The notes under the pieces are model-generated. The model searched no databases. It saw only the letters and a list, made by a program, of their open reading frames with translations, and was not told the origin of the DNA. Both the position numbers and the translations under genes were made by a program. Below, in pieces: positions 58,231 to 64,000 of a DNA stretch of 64,000 nucleotides. Each line of letters begins with the position of its first letter. The first letter of the stretch is position 1. Source of the DNA: JAJPKK01 sp963800215 (GTDB lineage: Bacteria > Pseudomonadota > Alphaproteobacteria > Rhizobiales > Xanthobacteraceae); contig CAWCZY010000013.1 in the NCBI GenBank assembly GCA_963800215.1, positions 1-64,000 on the forward strand. The letters are read 5' to 3'.

Positions 58231-59166
58231 CTAGAACGCGACCTTGTCGCCGCCCTTGAGGGCGAGGATCTCGCGGGCCTCGTCGGGCGTCGCGATGGTG
58301 AGGCCGAGGCCCTCGACGATCTGGCGGGCCTGCCTGACCTGCTGGGCATTGGACTCCGCGAGCTTGCCGGGTCCGATCCACAGGGAATCCTCCAGGCCGA
58401 CCCGCACATTGCCGCCCATGGCGGCGGCCATGGCCGCGATCGGCATCTGGGCGCGGCCGGCGCCGAGCACGGACCATCGGTAGTTTTCGCGGCCGAGCAG
58501 GCGGTCGGCGGTGCGGCGCATGTGCATGACGTCCTCGGGATGGGTGCCGATGCCGCCGAGGATTCCGAACACCGACTGCACGAACAGCGGCGGCTTGACC
58601 AGGCCGCGGTCGAGGAAGTGCGCGAGATTGTAGAGGTGGCCGATGTCGTAGCACTCGAATTCGAATCGGGTCTGGTTGTTCTGGCAGGTCTTGAGGACGA
58701 ATTCGATGTCCTTGAAGGTGTTGCGGAAGATGAGATCGCGGGTGCCTTCGAGATAAGGCTGCTCCCAATCGAACTTGAAATTCTTGTAGCGGTTGAGCAT
58801 CGGGAACAGGGCGAAGTTGATCGAGCCCATGTTGAGGCTCGCGACCTCCGGCTTGAAGACTTCGGCCGGCTTCACCCGCTCCTCGACCCGCATGGTGGGC
58901 GAGCCGCCCGACGTCAGGTTGATCACCGCATTGGTGCGCTGCTTGATGATCGGCAGGAACGGCGCGAACGCCTCGGGCCGCTGGTCCGGCCGGCCGGTTT
59001 CGGGATCGCGGGCATGCAGGTGCACGATCGCCGCACCCGCCTCCGCCGCCCCGATCGCCGCCTCCGCGATCTGCTGCGGCGTGATCGGAAGATAGGGCGA
59101 CATGGTCGGGGTGTGGATGGCGCCGGTGACCGCGCAGGTGATGATGACTTTGTTCGATGTCGCCAT
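58231..59166 (-). CDS. BKACE family enzyme (beta-keto acid cleavage, DUF849)
   Basis: 311 residues from ATG 59166, with GAGGAAG just upstream; an ORF extension to 59298 is rejected. These zinc enzymes condense a beta-keto acid with acetyl-CoA to give acetoacetate and a CoA ester. Seen: VIITCAVTGAIHTPTMSPYL, the zinc-binding AAIVHLHARDPETGRP, INLTSGGSPTM, and FGILGGIGTHPEDVMHMRRT. The C-terminal VRVGLEDSLWIGPGKLAESN is also diagnostic. The substrate is unknown. Confidence 0.92.
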   Translation of the reverse strand: MATSNKVIITCAVTGAIHTPTMSPYLPITPQQIAEAAIGAAEAGAAIVHLHARDPETGRPDQRPEAFAPFLPIIKQRTNAVINLTSGGSPTMRVEERVKPAEVFKPEVASLNMGSINFALFPMLNRYKNFKFDWEQPYLEGTRDLIFRNTFKDIEFVLKTCQNNQTRFEFECYDIGHLYNLAHFLDRGLVKPPLFVQSVFGILGGIGTHPEDVMHMRRTADRLLGRENYRWSVLGAGRAQMPIAAMAAAMGGNVRVGLEDSLWIGPGKLAESNAQQVRQARQIVEGLGLTIATPDEAREILALKGGDKVAF

Positions 59167-59411
59167 GTGCAAGACTTCCTCGGGACCCGTTTTACGACCC
59201 GCTGGTCGGCCGAACCGGCCCGGTGCGAATCCACAAATATCTGATTTTGCTGTGCTTTCGTTCCGCACCCGCGCTGGGCGCGGGGCAAAATGCGCCACCG
59301 CATGGGTGCGGTCAACAATGATGCCGCCGGGTTTGAACCTTTCGGCGGCCCCCCGCTACCAACCCATATCGAGGCCATACCGGCCTACCGGATTTGAAAG
59401 GTGATCTGCCC

Positions 59412-59681
59412 ATGTCCATCGCCACCAAGATCGCAACCGTTTCTTTGGCCGCCCTGACCATGGGCGCCGTGCTCGCCAATGGCAGCCAGGCGCAGGCGCG
59501 CCCCTGGGGTCTCGGCCTCGGTCTTGGCCTCGCAGCGGGCGCCGTCGTCGGCGCTGCCGCGGCCTCCAGCTATGGCCCCTATTACGGCCCCGCCTATGTG
59601 GTCACCCCCGGATATCGTCCCTGCCATTGGATCCGCCAGTTCGACGGCTACGGCAACTATGTCGGCCGCGCTTGCATTTAA
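59412..59681 (+). CDS. Small secreted glycine-rich protein
   Basis: 89 residues with a signal peptide (IATVSLAALTMGAVLANGSQ, cleaved after QAQA). The mature part is Gly/Ala-rich (WGLGLGLGLAAGAVVGAAAA) then Tyr/Pro-rich (SYGPYYGPAYVVTPGYRPCH), ending with two Cys. Such short proteins are common in Hyphomicrobiales and are probably envelope-associated; function unknown. Start ATG 59412; an in-frame TTG lies upstream. An intrinsic terminator follows. Confidence 0.75.
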   Translation: MSIATKIATVSLAALTMGAVLANGSQAQARPWGLGLGLGLAAGAVVGAAAASSYGPYYGPAYVVTPGYRPCHWIRQFDGYGNYVGRACI

Positions 59682-59746
59682 CTGTTCAGCAGTTTCCTAG
59701 ACCGATCGATGCTGCGCCCCCCCATCCACCCTGCATCGATCTGGTA

Positions 59747-59786
59747 GGCCCGCCCGGGTATTCCCTGCTCGGGCGGGCCGCTTTTT
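59747..59786 (+). terminator. Intrinsic terminator after the small secreted protein gene
   Basis: GGCCCGCCCG at 59747-59756 pairs perfectly with CGGGCGGGCC at 59770-59779, followed by GCTTTTT. Confidence 0.85.
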
Positions 59787-59935
59787 CGACCGTTGAGTAG
59801 ACCGGCCCGATCGCGCAATGTGACGCCGCATTTTTCCCCGCGGGGAGAAGCGCGGCGTTTGGCGTTGTGGAGTGGGCTCATGGAAAATGAACTAGCGGAC
59901 GATTTGAGGGCCCCCCGATCAGGCGGCGGGTTCTG

Positions 59936-60784
59936 ATGCCGCTTGATCTCTCCCTCAATCTCGCGACGGTGCGCCTGCAGTGGAAGCTGCCGGAGGCGGT
60001 GGCGGCGGCGGTGCGCCATGGCTTTGGCGGCGTCGCGCCGTGGCGCGAGATGGTGCGGGAAACAGGCGTCACCGAGGCGGCGCGTATCTTCCAAGGCAGC
60101 GGTCTGCGCGTTACCGGCTATTGCCGCGGCGGCCTGTTCGGGGCCGGCGGCGCCGCCAAGTTTCCGGACGCCGTCGACGACAACAAGCGGATGATCGACG
60201 AAGCCGCCGCCATCGGCGCCGAGAACATCGTCGTCATCGGCGGCGGGCTGCCGCCGGAATCGCGCGACCTTCCCGCGGCGCGCGCGATGTTCGCCGACGG
60301 CCTCGCCGCGGTGCTGCCGCATGCCCGCGCTGCCGGCGTGCCGCTCGCGCTCGAGCCGATGCATCCGATGTATGCGGCCGACCGCGGCTGCGTCACCACC
60401 CTCGCGGAGATGCTCGACATCGCCGATGCGCTCGGCAATGACGGGCTGGGCATCGCGGTGGACACCTATCACGTTTGGTGGGACCCCGCGCTCGCGCGGC
60501 AGCTCGCCCGCGCCGGCAAGCGCATCATCGCCCACCACATCTGCGACTGGCTGGTGCCGACGCGGCATCTCCTGTTCGACCGCGGCATGATGGGCGACGG
60601 CGTCATCGACTTTCCCACCATCCGCCGCATGGTGGAATCCGCCGGCTATCGCGGCATCCAGGAGGTCGAGATCTTTTCCGAGGACTGGTGGAGCCGGCCC
60701 GGCGACGAAGTGCTGACGACCGCGGTGGAGCGGTTCAAGGCGGTGTGCGGGGCGCAGGACGGACGACGAAGGACGAGCGGCTGA
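59936..60784 (+). CDS. Sugar phosphate isomerase/epimerase-like TIM-barrel protein
   Basis: 282 residues of the AP_endonuc_2 (xylose isomerase-like) fold. LSLNLATVRLQWKLPEAVAA at the start, metal-ligand Glu in VPLALEPMHPM, Asp/His in GIAVDTYHVWWDP, HHICDWLVPTRHLL, and a terminal Glu in QEVEIFSEDWW. Substrate unknown. The downstream MFS transporter gene is convergent, so any functional link is not shown. The last ~10 residues (DGRRRTSG) are likely non-conserved read-on. Confidence 0.85.
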   Translation: MPLDLSLNLATVRLQWKLPEAVAAAVRHGFGGVAPWREMVRETGVTEAARIFQGSGLRVTGYCRGGLFGAGGAAKFPDAVDDNKRMIDEAAAIGAENIVVIGGGLPPESRDLPAARAMFADGLAAVLPHARAAGVPLALEPMHPMYAADRGCVTTLAEMLDIADALGNDGLGIAVDTYHVWWDPALARQLARAGKRIIAHHICDWLVPTRHLLFDRGMMGDGVIDFPTIRRMVESAGYRGIQEVEIFSEDWWSRPGDEVLTTAVERFKAVCGAQDGRRRTSG

Positions 60785-60812
60785 TCCGTCGTCCGTCGTC
60801 TGACTTCTTCCC

Positions 60813-62145
60813 TCAAACCGCCGGAGCCGGCATTCCGACCGCCGCCACGTGCTTCTCGACCACCGAGCGCTCGGGATCGAGCCAGAAGGCCCACACGCCG
60901 GCGCCGAGCACGAGCAGGACTGCGGCGACGAAGAACTGCGCGTGCCAATAGCCAGTATTGGGCGAGATAGCCGAACACCACGGGCGACAGCGCGCCGCCG
61001 AAATTGCCGGCCATGTTCATCATCCCGGATACCGTCCCCGAATACTCGCCGGCGGTATCCATGGGCACCGACCAGGACGGACCGATGGTGCATTCGAGAA
61101 AGAACGCCGCTCCGGTCAAGCAATACACGGCCGCATGGGCATCCTCCACCAGAGCAGCCAGCAGGATGAACGCGGCGCAACCCAACATGCCGACGATTGC
61201 GACCGAGCGCCGGGCGAACCTCGTGTTTCCGGTTTTGTGGAGCAGCCAGTCCGTCGCCAATCCGCCGACAGTGTTGCCGACGACCATGGCGGAAAGCGGC
61301 AGCGAGGTCAGCAAGCGAGCTTCTTCGGGGGTGAGATGCCGGGCGCCGACCAGATAGGACGGCAACCAAGCCAGGAATATATAGAGGCAATACACATAGG
61401 TGAAATAGGCGCACATGATCGCCCACATGTTCGGCGACAGCAGCAGCGTGCTCCACGGCACCTTCGGGCGCGCCTTTCCGGTTGCGACCTGGTTGAGCCT
61501 GCCCTTGTCGTCGAGGCCGCGAATATATTCCAGTTCCGCGGGGTTCACGGCGCATGCTGTTCCGGCATGTTGCGGTAGAACGCGTACCATGCAAGCGCCC
61601 AGAGCGCGCCGATGGCACCGCAAATATAGAACGCCCAGCGCCAGCCGAGCGTCAAGATGATCGCCCCGACGATGGGTGGCGCAATGGCGGCGCCAAGCCG
61701 GCTCGCGCTATGGGTAAACCCTTGGCAAAAGCCCCGTTCGCGCCGCGGAAACCACATCTGCATGGCGCGGGTTGCGCCGGGAAACGCCCCGGCTTCGCCA
61801 ACGCCCAGAAGAAACAGGAGGATCATGAAGGCCGGCGCGCTGCCCGCCAACCCACCGCTGCCGTCATGACAGACCAGTAGGCGACGAGGCCGGCCAGGAC
61901 CGCCCGCGGGCCGAAGCGCTCGCTGAGCCAGCCGCCGGGCACTTGAAACAGTGCATAGGCCAGGACGAAGGAGCCGAAAATCCAGCCCATGGTCTTTTGG
62001 TCAAAGCCGAATTCGGTGCGGATTTCCGGCGCGGTATTCGAAATGATGACGCGATCGAGATAGGTGATGAGGTACATGAGGCAGATCAGCCCCAGATATG
62101 TACCACCGGCCATAGCTGCGACGATGCTCGCTCGGCTTCCGGCAT
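60813..62145 (-). CDS. MFS transporter (several frameshifts)
   Basis: Twelve-helix major facilitator, probably an anion:cation symporter (hexuronate/phthalate type). The N-terminal part has LICLMYLITYLDRVIISNTA, FVLAYALFQVPGGWLSERFG; frame slips near 61855 to LLFLLGVGEAGAFPGATRAM with MWFPRRERGFCQGF; near 61550 to VNPAELEYIRGLDDKGR and the second half; near 60947 to FFVAAVLLVLGAGVWAFWLD, ending GMPAPAV at 60813. The best start is ATG 62145, which has GAGAGAGGAAAG upstream but needs one further slip near 62120 to join the first helix. All pieces are in order and undamaged, so sequence error is likely. Confidence 0.82.
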
Positions 62146-62202
62146 GGTGCTTTCCTCTCTCAGCGCACATTTTCTTTTCGGTTCGACGAACGGCGTCGTG
62201 CT

Positions 62203-64000
62203 TCAGCTAGCGCGCCATTTTGCTGGTTTGGGTCCGCGCCGCAAGCCGAATTGCTGGATCACAAGGCGTATTGCGACAAGGTGCGCGATGTTACCGCGCT
62301 GCAGCGAAGGCTCGCTGGCGAGCACGCGCGCCACGTGGATCGCCGCCCGCCCGGTGCCGTCCTTGATCTGGTGGCGGCAGGAGGTGCCGTCGGCGACGAT
62401 GATGGCGTCGGCGGGGGCATTGCGCACCGCCGGCAGCAGCGACAGCTCCCCCATGGCGAGGGAAACGTCGATGGTCTCGGCGTGATAGCCGAAGCTGCCG
62501 GCCATGCCGCAGCAGCTGGAATCGATGGTCTCCACGGCGAGCTCGGGAACCAGCTTCAGCACGGTCTCGACGGCGCCCATGGCGTCGAACGATTTCTGGT
62601 GGCAGTGGCCATGGAGCAGGGCCCGGCCGGCGAGCGGCGCCAGCGGCAGGGCGAGCCGGCCGGCGCGCGCCTCGCGGGCGAGGAATTCCTCGAACAGGAC
62701 CGCCTGGCCGGCGACTTGGGCGGCCCGGCCGTCCCTGACGATGGCCGGGATTTCGTCGCGGAACGAGAACAGGCAGCTCGGCTCCAGGCCGATGATCGGC
62801 ACGCCGCGCGCGGCATAGGGTGCGAGCGCGGCAAGGGCGCGCTCGGCCTCGCGCCGGGCCTCGTCGACCCTGCCGACGGCGAGGAAGGTGCGCCCGCAGC
62901 ACAGCGGCCGCGAGGTCCGTCGGCCGGCGTCGCGACATGGACGCGATAGCCGCCGGCGCGCAGGACCGTCATCGGCGGCGTGGAGGTTTTCCGGCTCGAA
63001 ATAGCGGTTGAAGGTGTCGGCGAGGAGCACGACCTCGCGCGTTTCTTTTTTCCCTCCCCCGCTTGCGGGGGAGGGGGAGGGGGCCGCTTCCACAACGCAG
63101 AGCCGGGGCGGCCCCCTGCGACCCCCTCCCCGCCAGCAGGGGCCCCCTCCCCGACCCTCCCCCGCAAGCGGGGGAGGGAGTTTTCGGGTTCCGGAACCAG
63201 TCGCCGCGCCAGCGCGGCAGGGTGCGGCGCGCGGAAAAATCGGCGATGCTTTCCGACAGCGCCGCCGCGCCCGGAATCGCGATCGCGCAGGTTGAACAGC
63301 CAGGGGAGCCGTGCCGCGACCGGGGCGTAGCGCGGCAGCCAGCCGACCAGGCGGCTGTGCAGCGTCAGGCCGTGGGTTGCCGCGCGTGCCGCCTGCACCT
63401 CGATCTTCATGCGCGCCATGTCGACGCCGGTCGGGCATTCGCGCCGGCACGCCTTGCAGGAGACGCACAGCTTCATGGTCTCCGCCATCTCGTCGGAGGC
63501 GAGCGCGCCGGGGCCGAGCTGTCCGGTGACGGCGAGCCGCAGCGAATTGGCGCGGCCGCGGGTCACGTCCTTCTCGTCGCGGGTCGCGCGGTAGGACGGG
63601 CACATGACGCCGCCGGCGAGCGCGCGGCAGGCGCCGTTGTTGTTGCACATCTCGACGGCGCCCTGGAATCCGCCGCCGACGCCCGGATAGGCCGACCAGT
63701 CGAGCGCCGCCGTCATCGGCTCGCCGTGATAGCCCGGGCCGTAGCGGAAATTGGTGCGGTCGTCGAATTTCGGGCGCGCGGACGATCTTGCCGGGATTGA
63801 ACAGGCCGCCGGGGTCGAAGCGATCCTTGACCTCCTCGAAGGCGTGCACCAGGCGCTCGCCGAACATCGGCGCATGGAATTCCGAGCGCACCAGGCCGTC
63901 GCCGTGCTCGCCGGAATGCGAGCCCTTGTATTCCGCGACGATCGCGAACGCCTCCTCGGCGATCTCGCGCATGGCCTGCTTGTCCTTGTCGAGGCGCAGG
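62203..64000 (-). CDS. FAD-binding and 4Fe-4S oxidoreductase (GlcD/YdiJ-like), 3' part, frame-disrupted
   Basis: The 5' end lies beyond base 64000. Visible: C-terminal FAD-oxidase domain (GSHSGEHGDGLVRSEFHAPM, FDPGGLFNPGKIV), a 4Fe-4S ferredoxin region (LCVSCKACRRECPTGVDMAR), and two CCG-type domains (FLAVGRVDEARREAERALAA; GHCHQKSFDAMG; SSCCGMAGSFGYH). This is the architecture of large D-2-hydroxyacid dehydrogenases such as YdiJ. The frame slips near 63775, about 63270, and around 62960-62900, and the region 63052-63180 is occupied by a palindromic repeat pair in the coding sequence. The C-terminus ends at 62203. Confidence 0.82.
   Translation of the reverse strand, partial: LRLDKDKQAMREIAEEAFAIVAEYKGSHSGEHGDGLVRSEFHAPMFGERLVHAFEEVKDRFDPGGLFNPGKIVRAPEIRRPHQFPLRPGLSRRADDGGARLVGLSGRRRRIPGRRRDVQQQRRLPRARRRRHVPVLPRDPRREGRDPRPRQFAAARRHRTARPRRARLRRDGGDHEAVRLLQGVPARMPDRRRHGAHEDRGAGGTRGNPRPDAAQPPGRLAAALRPGRGTAPLAVQPARSRFRARRRCRKASPIFPRAAPCRAGAATGSGTRKLPPPLAGEGRGGGPCWRGGGRRGPPRLCVVEAAPSPSPASGGGKKETREVVLLADTFNRYFEPENLHAADDGPARRRLSRPCRDAGRRTSRPLCCGRTFLAVGRVDEARREAERALAALAPYAARGVPIIGLEPSCLFSFRDEIPAIVRDGRAAQVAGQAVLFEEFLAREARAGRLALPLAPLAGRALLHGHCHQKSFDAMGAVETVLKLVPELAVETIDSSCCGMAGSFGYHAETIDVSLAMGELSLLPAVRNAPADAIIVADGTSCRHQIKDGTGRAAIHVARVLASEPSLQRGNIAHLVAIRLVIQQFGLRRGPKPAKWRAS
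63052..63180. repeat. Intragenic REP-like palindrome pair inside the FAD/Fe-S oxidase gene
   Basis: CCCTCCCCCGCTTGCGGGGG at 63053 and CCCTCCCCCGCAAGCGGGGG at 63157, in inverted orientation with a GC-rich spacer. They interrupt the host protein between the ferredoxin-like region and the CCG domains and would be translated as Gly/Arg/Pro-rich sequence. Confidence 0.75.

Noticed and set aside
59678..61618. 646-codon minus-strand open frame spanning the isomerase gene and the MFS gene end
   Set aside because: Only its short portion near 60813-60945 belongs to a gene (the MFS C-terminus in that frame); the rest is antisense to the TIM-barrel gene.
62251..62949. 232-codon plus-strand open frame over the FAD/Fe-S oxidase C-terminus
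   Set aside because: Opposite strand carries CCG-domain motifs (GHCHQKSFDAMG, SSCCGMAGSFGYH); this is a shadow.

Overview
The window is GC-rich DNA from a single chromosome-like contig. Its gene families point to an alphaproteobacterium of the order Hyphomicrobiales, probably near Bradyrhizobium, Rhodopseudomonas or the Xanthobacteraceae: an Omp25/Omp31-type porin-like protein, an H-NS-like fragment, a DUF2061 remnant, BKACE enzymes, and class I aldolase next to phosphoglycerate kinase. This placement is inference; no rRNA or marker gene confirms it.

Layout. 0-2.4 kb: the tail of an HvfC/DUF2063-like protein and a glycosyltransferase ending in a PqqD-like (RiPP-recognition) domain. 2.6-6.5 kb: a sensor kinase, a single-domain response regulator and a response regulator-cyclase, apparently one operon. 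6.7-10.3 kb: a methyltransferase, a degenerate tRNA-Ser, and a divergent pair of phosphopantetheinyl transferase and metallophosphoesterase resembling mycobacterial PptT/PptH. 10.3-14 kb: a deleted ISL3 transposase and small genes. 14.5-16.7 kb: an outer-membrane beta-barrel protein, a helix-turn-helix protein and a secreted protein. 17-21.2 kb: a phage-like recombination module (YqaJ nuclease, ERF annealase fused to HNH, DUF2130) beside a divergent small regulator. 21.3-23.7 kb: fructose-bisphosphate aldolase and phosphoglycerate kinase. 23.7-30.6 kb: a junkyard of small zinc-ribbon genes and fragments of tauD, an H-NS-like gene, cysN, DUF2061 and the aldolase. 31-34.7 kb: a TadG-like protein, a PilZ protein and a Nudix hydrolase.

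34.9-49.5 kb is the most striking region: a tandem array of 5'-truncated RHS/YD-repeat genes. Each full unit has a nearly identical YD core, a different C-terminal tip, and a small AT-richer gene just downstream that is presumably the cognate immunity gene. Two tips look like PD-(D/E)XK nucleases. No unit has an N-terminus, so this looks like an archive of displaced toxin/immunity cassettes. It ends about 160 bases from a tRNA-Ser(GGA) gene.

49.9-64 kb is ordinary chromosome: fdhD-mobA and moeA-mobB (molybdenum cofactor), a solute-binding protein with a GMC oxidoreductase, a NhaP-type antiporter, a BKACE enzyme, a sugar isomerase-like protein, an MFS transporter, and the 3' part of a large FAD/Fe-S oxidase carrying an intragenic palindromic repeat.

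A caution for the whole window: many genes that should be intact, including pgk, have single-base frameshifts. Sequencing or assembly error is at least as likely as true decay for these, whereas the fragments in 23.7-30.6 kb and the RHS debris look truly broken.
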